The translations under genes and the position numbers were made by a program. DNA of 64,000 nt, taken from Desmodesmus armatus. Lineage: Eukaryota; Chlorophyta; Chlorophyceae; Sphaeropleales; Scenedesmaceae. This document shows, in pieces, positions 10,501 through 20,086 of this stretch (position 1 is the stretch's first letter; each line of letters starts with the position of its first letter). The notes below the pieces were generated by a model, which saw only the letters and a program-made list of their open reading frames with translations, ran no database searches and was not told the origin of the DNA. Location: contig VIIQ02000593.1 of assembly GCA_007449985.2 (NCBI GenBank), forward strand, positions 310,001 through 374,000, written 5' to 3'.

Positions 10501-12266
10501 GCAGCCGGCAGCTGCTGAGGACGACGAGGTGTCGGACGAGGAGGAGTATGAGCGGGCGCTGCTTGCCTGCACCTCTGGGCGCTGCGGCGGCAACAGCAGC
10601 CATCTGGGCAGCACACTGCAGCACCCGCAGCAGCGGCAGTGGTCCTTGCCAGCGCAGGACATATGCGCAGCTGCGGCTGCTGCCTCTGAGCCGGGCAGCC
10701 ACCCAGAAGGGTCCAGACCGCTGAGGTGAGGCAGCAGGTTGGCTGGACCGGCTTACAGTGGTGTAGTTGGCCTGCGGATCAGCAGGCGGGTGCAGCTTGG
10801 GTCTGCATGGCATGCAAGCGCACTGTGGTACATGACCGCCTGCAGGCATCCTGGACGCCATCCAGTGGTTGGCAGTGCCACGCAGTGCACTGTACAGTGC
10901 TAAAGTTGAGTGTAGGTGCTGCGCTCCTGGCATGTCCTGCCACCTGCATCATGACTGTTCAGCCTACTTACAGTTTGTGCATGTTGCTATGATTCACAGG
11001 GGTAAGGAGCGCTGGCTGCGCAAGGCCAGCTCGCTGAAGCGGCGTGTGGCGCTCGACTTCAGCTTTGATGAGACAGCAGCCGCCAAGCTGACCCTCGGCC
11101 TGGGTGACGCGCACACACCTGGCTTCAGCTTGTTCACAATGCCCATGGTGGACATCAGGGAGATCCCGCATGAGGTGATGACGGCTGCATGCATGACGCA
11201 AGCACATCAGATACCAGCTGTGCTACGGAATGACTGTGCACAGCTGTTACTACTGCGTACTCAATGGTGGTGTACATAATGAGCTAGCCAGTGGTACAGG
11301 GGCATCCATTCATGAGCATGGGTGGCAGTGGGGGCGTGCACATCCGCTGTGTGTGGCAATGTGCGGAAATACGTGTGGAGCGTCACTGTGTATGCTTCAC
11401 TGCCTGCAGACCAGCACCTGGCGACGTGCTGAGGTGGTTGATGGCAGGTCTTATGGCCGTGTTGCGGAGACCAGCATTGGTGGCGTGCCTGTAGCACAGG
11501 TAAGGTCTGATTCTGTCGTAGTATGCTGAGCAGGGTCACCAAACATGCAGAATGCATGCAGGGTTCACCCTTGGCAAGTGGTCGCTACTCCTAGGTGGCT
11601 GATGTGCAGGCACGTGTGCAGCTGGGTTGGCCTTGCGGGAACCAGTGTGGTTGCTCAAACAGCGTGTTGTGCTCTTCCTTGCAGGGGCTGTCACCGCTCA
11701 ACATGCCTGCTGAATTTGATGACACTGGGTGCATCAGCAATGGTGGTGCTGTGCTGGCCTCCAGCAAACCTGGCAACATCAACAACATCAGGAGCAGCAG
11801 CGCCATGAGTGCCAGCTTCACCTGGCCCCCTGGCGCTTCTGAGCCGTCAGAGTCTGCCAGTGGACCGCCGCCTGCTGCTGGGGCCTTCACCAGCATCAAC
11901 CCACTCGCTAACGCCATCGACCTGCGAACCACCAGGACAGTCTCGCAAGAGTCAGTGCCATCAGCAGCTGCTGCTGGCAGCAAGTGGAAGGTTGTACATA
12001 AGGCCATTGAGCTGCGAACCAGCAGGACAGTCTCGCAGGATTCAGTGCCGTCGGCGGCAGCTGCTGGCGCCAAGTGGAAAATGATACAAGAGGCCATCCA
12101 GTCAAACATGGCAGAGTTCAAGGCCATGGTGCAGCCAAATGCAGCGGGTGGCAGCAGCGGCAGCCGGCCCTATGCACGCATGACAGCTGATACATCAACT
12201 GAAGCTGCAGCTGCTGCAGGAGCTGCTGTGGAGGCCAGCAGATTGTCTGAGAGCTCTGACAGCTGA
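7562..12266 (+). CDS. NIPA8-type magnesium transporter, copy 1, with long C-terminal extension
   Basis: Polytopic protein of the NIPA (DUF803) family, closest in pattern to plant NIPA8; the family moves Mg2+ across membranes. Thirteen exons, 7562-7600, 7697-7800, 8002-8072, 8239-8327, 8555-8763, 8989-9136, 9422-9499, 9737-9883, 10045-10258, 10434-10725, 11000-11174, 11410-11499 and 11685-12266, hold phase and give 745 residues. The start MGAGWLAGICINL followed by VGSIMINLGTNVMKMGHN matches the family N-terminus. Core motifs are GNVANFISFGYAAQS, QFVSNVMFASWVLKE, LYSVFSALIGTQSVLFSKTL, WFTWFVLVAFITSAVFWVTR and MFPALIIVPSLQICWTLFS. After the last membrane segment (VVFLGVFLLTRA) come about 385 soluble residues, acidic and Ser/Ala/Gln-rich, not found in the usual 350-450 residue family members. 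It is followed by a paralog on the same strand. Confidence 0.9.
11913..12092 (+). repeat. 90-bp in-frame duplication in the NIPA8 copy 1 tail
   Basis: Two 30-residue units are adjacent, at 11913-12002 and 12003-12092. Each has AI(D/E)LRT, then RTVSQ(E/D)SVPSAAAAG, then KWK. A partial third AIQ start follows. The duplication keeps the frame and lies in the soluble C-terminal extension. Confidence 0.9.
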
Positions 12267-12949
12267 GGACCCAGTCGGCGGGTTGCAACCTTGGCAATTG
12301 CCAAATTTTGATTGTAAGACCATTTTCACTGCATCTTCACGGCCGTGGATGTGTCTGTGTGCAGTTGTTGTGTAATGTGCCGTGTAAGCTTGATCGGACT
12401 GGTCTCACACCTCCCTGATCAGTCACTGAGTGTGCATGAGGCTGGCCGCCACTGCAGCAATGCTGAGCATAGAAATAAGGTGTGCAGTGCCACTGATACT
12501 CATTGAATGGCTGGATTCAAGAAGTTGTGCGGAACAAGCAGCCCTACTTTGCTATTTTTTTGTCAGGAGGCTATGTGTGATGCAATTCTTGCCATAGCAG
12601 ACGATGGTGGCGATGCATGCACACAGAGCAACCATGCAACACAATCCCTCCGTGAACAAGGGCAAGAGCGGCTCACGCACGTGCCGAGCAACCGACAACC
12701 GCCATGAACATGAACATGCATGGGTTTCGAAATCAAGCAACAGTCAAAGGTCCCTCACACAACGGCGCGCAGAATTCAACTGATGGACGTAGAATTTGAT
12801 GCAAGTGCCTCTCAAAAGTCTCTGCGTGGCTTTCAGACCGCTGAGTTGTGGGCAGCAACCTCTCATCACGTCAGGAGTTTTGTGGGGCACCAAATACAGC
12901 AGGGGCTAAGGTACATCCCTAGCTCTCGACGTGCCAATCGAGCCCCATC
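12267..12949. other. Spacer between the two NIPA8-type genes
   Basis: The 3' flank of copy 1 and the upstream region of copy 2. Open frames are short, with no family motif and no repeat of note. The promoter of copy 2 should be here, but I cannot point to an element. Confidence 0.6.
12371..12387 (+). promoter_or_regulatory. Candidate polyadenylation signals (two TGTAA)
   Basis: TGTAA occurs at 12371-12375 and 12383-12387, a little over 100 bp after the stop of NIPA8 copy 1. UGUAA is the usual green-algal poly(A) signal. The motif is short and could be chance. Confidence 0.4.
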
Positions 12950-15712
12950 ATGAGCCTGGACTGGCTGGTTGGTGTTGCCCTGAGCGTGGTGAGCATGCTG
13001 CTGGAGGCAGCAGCGCAGCATGGAGTGTGCAGTTGAGTTTGCTGGTGACAAGCAGGCAATAAGTGCCCTTGATGTGTTGCAGGTGGGGAATGTTCTGGCT
13101 AATCTGGGGACGGTGAGTCTTCAGCTCGCAACACCCTGCCATATGTCGCGTGAGACAACAGAAGCAGCTGACACAACGCGACCTGGCACATGCAGAATGT
13201 GTTGAAGCTCGGCCACAACAAGCGCCTGCAGATGCCCTTGCCTCATCCTGCATAGTAAGAGCTGAGAAGCCAGTGCAGGGCAGAGCATGCCATCACACTA
13301 TGCCGGTGTGTGTGACAGTGGCGCATGAGGAGTCACTGAGTCAGCACATTACTTACCGAGTCAGCAGAATGGCCTGCTTGGCTCAGAGCTCAGCACAGCA
13401 CAGGCGAGCACAGCCCAGCAGTTGGCCAGACAGAAGCATCTGGCACGTTGCATAGCAACTGCTGACACTTCCATGTCATGCGCTCGTGTCAACCCTCGTC
13501 TGCAGCAAGGACCGTTTCTGGCAGGCAGGGCTGGTCATGTATGGCGTTGGAAACGTGGCCATGTTCTACGCATACGGCTATGCCGCACAGTCCATCCTGG
13601 CCGCCATAGGATGCATACAGTTCTGCAGCAATGTCCTATTTGCATGGCTGGTGCTGAAGGAGACGGTGAGCAGGGCCACCAGGGGTGACTGTATACAGCA
13701 TGCACCCAGTGACAGCTGGCAGCCCAGTCTGCTTGACGTGCGGCTGGATACAGAGCAACATTTCTGCCAGGATGGTACTTGACAACAGACAGAGGGCAAC
13801 ACAGATTGAGCACGCTGCTCCTGCACTGTTTGACATACTCAGTAGCAGCAGCCATGGCAAGGTCATGTTGACAGAAGGATCTTGCCTGTCCTGCTGTAGG
13901 TGACACGCCAGATCCTGGCAGCAACTGGGATGATCTTAGTAGGCTGTGTGCTGCTGGTCGCTTTTGGTAACGAGGGCAGCAACCTTCTGACTGTGCAGCA
14001 GCTCTTGGATCTCTACAAGAGCAAAGCGTACATCGCCTACCTGGTTGTTGGGGGGTCTGTTGCAGCTGCTTCATTTGTGCTGCATGTGCTTGGGAGCAAG
14101 ATTGTCAGGTGCGCGCAGTGGGCATGAGGGGTGTTGCAGAGCAGTTTCCAGAGGGTCCAGCACAGCACACAAGGCGACAGCACAGCACAGCAGTGGTACA
14201 GCCTTGCCCTCCACAAGTGCTGGGTGAATCTGCCCCAGGGCGGACCTCACAAGCAGGTTGCTCGCCCTGAAGAGCTTGGCGGTGAAAGCTCATATGATGC
14301 ATTGCCTCTGTACCCCTGCCGTCATGCAGTGCTAGGCGGTCCAAGTGCCTGGGGTTGTGGGCAGCACTTGTGCCGGTCCTGTACAGCTTGTTCAGTGCGC
14401 TCATTGGCACACAGAGCCTCATATTCAACAAGGCTGTGATGGTGCTCTGGAGGATGACCCTTGCAGGGGACAACCAGGTGAAGGCCCTGCACCTCCGCTG
14501 CCATGCTAGCCCGACTAGCAGGGATCCCTCATCATGAGATGTGATTTACCAAGCACCTGTCGAACCTGAGGCATGGGGCACCAGAAGTTGTACCCTACTC
14601 TTTGATGGTCACCAGACAGGCTGCCGTCCTTTGTGGCCTCCCAGCACAACCGGACTTCCTGCAACAGCCTGTAGTGACATATTAGGCTTCACCAACAAAA
14701 ACTGGCATGCTTGGTTTGCACACAGGAAGTGCTACCAGCCACAGCCAGTGGGATTATGGTCATGGGTCAAAACACCCTGCATGCTCACTCAGCGTGATTG
14801 GTGACCGCCTCTTGCGTGCAGTTCAACAAATGGGTGACCTGGCTGATGGTAGCTGGCTTCTTGGTGACAGCTGCACTCTGGGTGGTACAGCTCAACAAGG
14901 TGGGGCCCCCCAGCAACTTGCTTTTGAAGAGCGCAAGGCAAACACAAGGCCGGCATGTGCTGTTGTTGCTAGCCCAGGCAGTTTCGTGAAAAAAGTTGAC
15001 AGCCAGTCAGTGCCCAAAAGGGCGTTGGCGGCGGCATCAAATACAGTACTGGCTATTCTGGTGCTGCACAGCAGCAGCTTCAAACTGCCTGTCACCACCT
15101 GCGGCATAGATAGCAGTGCTTGCAAGTCCCAGTGGCTGTGTGCACATGCGGCGATGCTTTCTGCAGATGTGAGTGGCAAAAGTCTGAGAGCGGGTCCTGC
15201 GTTGTCTGTGCATGCAGGGTCTGCAAAGGTTCCCAGCCCTCATCATTGTGCCTTGCATGCAGCTGTGCTGGGTGCTGTTTGGTGTCATCAGCGGGCTGTT
15301 GTACTTCAGGGAGTACGCGGGCATGTCTGAGCTGCAGGTGGCCATGTTTGTGCTAGGCGTGGTGGTGGTCTGCGTGGGGGCTGGCACACTAGCTCACGCC
15401 TCGCAGAGCGAAGTGGCTGGCCTGCATAAAGTTGACAGTATTTTGGAGGAGCCAGAATGGACAGCAGCGGTCAAGGAAGCATACGGGCAAGCTGATGCTC
15501 CCGGTACTGAGCTGCAACTGGCGCAGGGCAATGCTGACTTCAAACTCCAGGTGGTCTGGAGTGGTACTGACAGTGACCAGGTGTTGGTGGCACACTGTGA
15601 GTATCAAGGGGTTCATTTTGGGATAGACCTCGGCAAGGGGAGCTCCTGCTGTGCCGCATGCAATCAAGCACATCGCACCATGCAGGGACGTCGATGTAGC
15701 AGACAGCTTTGA
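12950..15712 (+). CDS. NIPA8-type magnesium transporter, copy 2
   Basis: Tandem paralog of the upstream gene. Eight exons, 12950-12988, 13083-13112, 13196-13254, 13506-13665, 13900-14108, 14330-14477, 14822-14899 and 15218-15712, give 405 residues in one frame. The start is MSLDWLVGVALSV. Core motifs are NVLKLGHNKR, GVGNVAMFYAYGYAAQSILA, QFCSNVLFAWLVLKET, LYSLFSALIGTQSLIFNKAV, WVTWLMVAGFLVTAALWVVQ and RFPALIIVPCMQLCWVLFGV. Three exons have the same length as in copy 1 (209, 148 and 78 bp) with matching phases, which proves homology of structure. Copy 2 lacks two introns present in copy 1, has one that copy 1 lacks, and ends after a much shorter hydrophilic tail. The last exon could be spliced further, so the extreme C-terminus is less certain. 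Confidence 0.88.
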
Positions 15713-17580
15713 TGCAGGACAGCTTCCACAAACACATCATGTTCATGATGACCAGCATGTGGCTGATGGTATTGCAGCCTCCTTGCCTGAAGGCTGAAGG
15801 CTCGCCACAGCCAACAGTAGTACTGGTTTATGACAACCTGGCACACTCTCCCCCTAAATCCACATATCTCGAAGTGGCCCTATTTGTGGGTTGGCCCCAT
15901 TTTTGGACAGTTTCTGGTGGGGCGTCTAGGGTGCATAGCAACGTCTGAAAATGGCACCATAGTAGTTTTATGATGTTTAAAACTTAATCACAAGAGAACA
16001 GCCCAGTCTGGGGCCACTTAGCGGCCGTGCCTGTCCAAACATCGATGAAAAATTTGGACACTCCACTTTGTGAGATGGTCACGCTGCTGCAAGCAACCGC
16101 AATGATTTGTATCAAATGCTACGTATGATGCGCGTCTGCCGTGAAAATATCAGCCCCAATGAGGCCATATTCAGGGCATGCCTCACCAGCTGCTGGGATT
16201 TGAGGCAACACAGGAGTGCACAAGGAGAAGCTCTACCAAGCGCCAAAGTGTTTTTCAACATTGTTATATACTTGTACATGTTTTGGACCAACCAGAGCGG
16301 CTGCAAACGCCATTCCTGGGAGTGTCCAAAAATAGGGCCCAGATCGGTTTGGACAGGTGCTACAGCATACCCACGACGCTCTCGCCAAGCACCGCGAGCA
16401 TTCAAATCAACTCTGACATGACACGTTATACGTTTTAACTAGTTGCGGGAGACAGACGGCCTCTACAGTGGTCCCACCAGAAAGTGTCCAAAAATCGGTC
16501 AACTTCGAGATAAGTGCCTGGCTCTCCCTGCGTAATCTCGGCCCTCCATCTGGACACAAGGAGTCCGGCATGTACGATAGCAACAGGCTCAGCCTGGTAC
16601 TAACGGCAGTCGGCAGTTGAACACCATTGTGAAACTATGCGATTGGCTTTGCTGCTGCAGTGCCGTGTGTGTCAGAAAGGGGGCACCAGCAGGGCAGTGC
16701 AGCTCTGGAGTCGCTGGGCAGTGCACCACTGCTTCCCTCGTCCGGGTTGCTTCCGCCGCCGTCAGCAGGACAGCAGGTGAGTTGACTTTGGTTGTGCCTA
16801 TTTCGGCGTCAACTTGCAGCATGGCAGGCAGGGGTGGCGTATTTTGAAGCCAAGCGGGCTGTAAGCTCAACAGATAAACACAAGCAGTCGGCGGCAACCA
16901 CCTGGCTTGTGCTGCATGTGGTTTGCGATGCAGGCGCAGCCGCGGTTGTCCTCTCACAATTCGCTGGATGCTTCGGGGCTCGTGCCTGGCATGGGCACCA
17001 GGCGCGGTCACCGCCGCATGAGCCGCCTGCGGACGTGCTCAATGCCTCTCCATGACTTTGTGCCCAAGAGATGATAACGGGCTTGCTTGAGTGCATATGG
17101 AGTGCGCCGGAGTGCCAAGAACGATTGTATGAGCTGTACAGCAACACACAAATGATTTGCAGATTTGCAGACTGCAGAGGGTGCTGCCTGCTGGTGTGGC
17201 GAGAGAGGGGGGGGGGTATGGCTTTTTTTTGGCGGGGGGATGGCAATGCTTACCCAGTTGATGGTGGGTGAATGTAATGGTCTGCCTAGTGTAACAGAAT
17301 GTACATGTATGTCAGAAACGTGTACATGTGTGCGGTGTAGCTGGTCTGTCCAAGTTTGCATGCAGCAGGTCATAAGGGTCCGATGACGAGAGAATGTCTT
17401 GGCAAAATCAGTTTGATTGCAAAAGAAAGTGTGAAAGGTCATCCATAAAACCTTTGGCAACGGACACCGATACACTGCCTCACACAACGCGCTGATCACA
17501 GATCTTGCTCCTCCTTACGTGCCAGCCAAGCGCGCACAAACAGCCTGGGAACCGCATCAAACCATCAAAGATAGTACACC
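15713..17580. other. Intergenic region holding a TIR element
   Basis: About 1.9 kb between NIPA8 copy 2 and the alpha-2 proteasome gene. It contains the element at 15861-16516, then sequence with a T/G-rich patch at 17201-17240. Open frames at 16589-17250 show no family features. The 5' region of the proteasome gene lies at the right end. Confidence 0.6.
15861..16516. mobile_element. Non-autonomous TIR element (MITE-like), about 656 bp
   Basis: The left end CACATATCTCGAAGTGGCCC and the inverted right end (ending CTTCGAGATAAGTG) form imperfect terminal inverted repeats of about 55-60 bp. They share CAC(A/T)TATCTCGAAGT and, further in, ATTTTTGGACA and TTTCTGGTGGG. Similar TTGGACA/TGTCCAAA pieces recur inside. 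The interior is AT-richer than the neighbouring genes and has no transposase frame. No clean target-site duplication is visible, so the exact ends are approximate. Confidence 0.75.
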
Positions 17581-19633
17581 ATGGCAGAGTCACAGGTGAG
17601 GGAGGCTGCTTGGGGCCTGTATATATGACTGACGTGACTGCTTGATCACACACAGCTGGTCTCTGCTCATGACCATCCACTGCTCAGGGTTGCCTGTTGT
17701 GTGCTGCCATGTTCTGTCATGCAGTACTCCTTCTCGCTCACAACTTTCAGCCCCAGTGGCAAGCTGGTGCAGATTGAGTATGCTCTGAACGCCGTAGCAG
17801 CTGGTGCCACCTCGCTGGGCATCTCAGCAACAGACGGGGTGGTGATAGCAACAGAGAAGAAGCTGCCAAGCATACTGGTGGATGAGGCCACCGTGCAAAA
17901 GATCTGCATGTTGACACCCAACATCGGTGTGGTGTACAGTGGCATGGGCCCAGACTACAGGGTGTTGGTGCGCAAGGCCCGCAAGACAGCACAGGCCTAC
18001 CACCGCCTGTACAACGAGCACATACCCGTTGCTCAGCTGGTGCGGGAGACAGCAGCAGTCATGCAGGAGTTCACACGTAAGTGCAGGTCAGAGCCTGCCT
18101 GTGAACCGGCCAACATGCATAGGTGTTGCGCATGTGATGCGATGAAGCCCAACTGCAGTTGCCAGGGTGGCCTTTGTCATCTGTATGGCTGGCTGCTAAG
18201 CAGTTGGTTGGTATGGAGAGGCAGAAGCTGAAGTATATTTGGTTTGGCGGGGCAGCCGCTACATTATGGCTGCTTCCTCTCCGTACCAATTATACTCCAG
18301 CTGCTGCCTCTCCACACCAACTACATTGATATTATAATGTGTGCTGCATGTGTCGTCAAGCCACACTGACCTAAGACCGTCAGCTTTTCAGTGCAACACA
18401 CCTGCCATGTGTGTCCCTTGATGTGCAGAATCTGGTGGTGTGAGGCCATTTGGCGTGTCGCTGCTCCTGGCTGGCTATGATGACAACGGGCCGCAGCTGT
18501 ACCAGATCGATCCCAGCGGGTCATACTTTGCCTGGCAGGTGCGCAGCAGCATGCATCGACCCTGACAGGGCTGCTCTTGGTAGTGTCGGATGCTGCGCAG
18601 CTGTTGTTGCTGCTGCTAGTCAGGTTCAGCTCAAGGCTTGGCATGTAGTACCCTCACCCCGTCAGCGGTGCTAGCAGCATATGCAGACAAGTTTGAAATG
18701 GGCAGGGGGTCAAGTCGATGCTGGATGCGAAACGTGCAGCTCAGCTGAGCTGAGCTGAGACTTGCATTTGTGCAGAAAAGAGGCATGCATCTTGCAGCTT
18801 GTGCAGCCGATGACAATGCAGCTGCAGCTGTGGCTGAAATCCATGCTGACATCCATGCCCCCTGATGAATGTGGCGTGTTCAATTTCTGTTGCTGGGGCC
18901 ATCTTGCCACTGTACTGTGCATGCATGTGCCCTTTTGTCCAACCTTCCACCTTGGTGCACCTTTGTACATGCAGGCGAGTGCCATCGGCAAGAACATGAC
19001 CAACGCCAAGACCTTCCTTGAGAAGCGTTACAGTGATGAGATGGGGCTGGAGGATGCCGTGCACACAGCACTGCTCACACTCAAGGAGGGCTTTGAGGGC
19101 CAGGTCTCAGGCAGCAACATTGAGGTGATGTCGGTGCATTTGGGCAGGTCACGGGCTTAGGCCCTTTATTTTTTGTGAAGTTAGAAGAAATTTTGCTATC
19201 TTGCCGTACACAAGCCACCTCAAAACCTTTGGGGCCAGGGGCCCGAGGCGTCTGGTCAGTATCTGGTCAGGAACATGTTCCAGCTACTCGCCAGGCACTT
19301 TTCAAGGACTGCATGCATCCCTTCCAAGGCTTGGCAGTAAAGCAGCTTCAGGACTGTTGACCGCCACATGACAAACACATGTTCAGCAGGACTAGGGTCG
19401 GCCGGCTGTCATGCGCTGGGTCTGCCCCGGCAGGGCGGGTGGGTGATTGCAGTGTGAGCCAGTGCGAGCCAGTGGAGGCTTGTCTATCGCATACATATGT
19501 CATGTGCTGTGCTTGTCAGCGCACTGAATGCCCAATGGTGTGCTGAATGCAGGTTGGCATCATTGGCCCTGACAGGAAGTTCAAGATCCTGACAAGTGCA
19601 GAGGTGCAGGACTACCTGCAGGAAGTGGAGTGA
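17581..19633 (+). CDS. PAB1: 20S proteasome subunit alpha type-2
   Basis: Alpha-ring subunit of the 20S core particle, acting in nucleus and cytosol. Five exons, 17581-17595, 17725-18076, 18429-18538, 18975-19124 and 19553-19633, join in frame to 235 residues, about the usual length. The start MAESQ joins directly to [20 protein letters not shown], the conserved alpha-subunit signature. Further markers are [73 protein letters not shown] and a C-terminal [14 protein letters not shown]. The first coding exon is only 15 bp. Symbol follows plant usage (PSMA2 in animals). An inverted repeat lies in the second intron. Confidence 0.97.
18207..18320. repeat. Imperfect inverted repeat in a proteasome-gene intron
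   Basis: About 40-bp arms at 18207-18246 (TTGGTATGGAGAGGCAGAAG...) and 18281-18320, whose reverse complement begins TTGGTGTGGAGAGGCAGCAG. They match at roughly 34 of 40 positions around a loop of about 34 bp. It could be a small fold-back element that entered the intron. Confidence 0.8.
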
Positions 19634-20086
19634 TGCGTGCGAGCTGTTGGCGTGGTTGGGTTATGCCTTGTGTGCCTTCCTCAGAGGTTTAAAAGGTTGT
19701 AAATGTACATTCACACAAACAGCAGGGCGAGTCTTGAGTCTGATAGGCAAGAGATATTATATGGCCTTTGTAGGGCACGTACGTCCCTCACCCATGCCCC
19801 TTGTGTAGTCCTGCCAGCCTGGTGATTGTGGCATACTTGATTGCAACCATTTTTGTAAAGGTTGGCTGAAGGCAATTCAACGGATTGCCAGCGGTGATTC
19901 CACATGCAACAGGCAAATCAATTGAACAGGCAGTGACAGGTCTTTGGTGTGACAAGAACATGGCACTTGACAGTTGTCCAGGTGTCGGGACTGCATGAAA
20001 ATCTCTCTTGTTTGCCCCTCCATCTCGTTGTAATAGTTGCCTGTACGCTTGTACGCACACTTCCTCGTTCTCACCAGATCGCAGCA
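19634..20086. other. Spacer and 5' flank of the EBP1 homolog
   Basis: The 3' flank of the proteasome gene and the upstream/5' UTR region of the next gene on the same strand. No open frame or repeat worth a call. Confidence 0.6.
19698..19702 (+). promoter_or_regulatory. Candidate polyadenylation signal TGTAA
   Basis: TGTAA lies 65 bp after the alpha-2 stop codon, a position that suits the green-algal UGUAA signal. Another occurs near 19853. The match is short. Confidence 0.45.
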
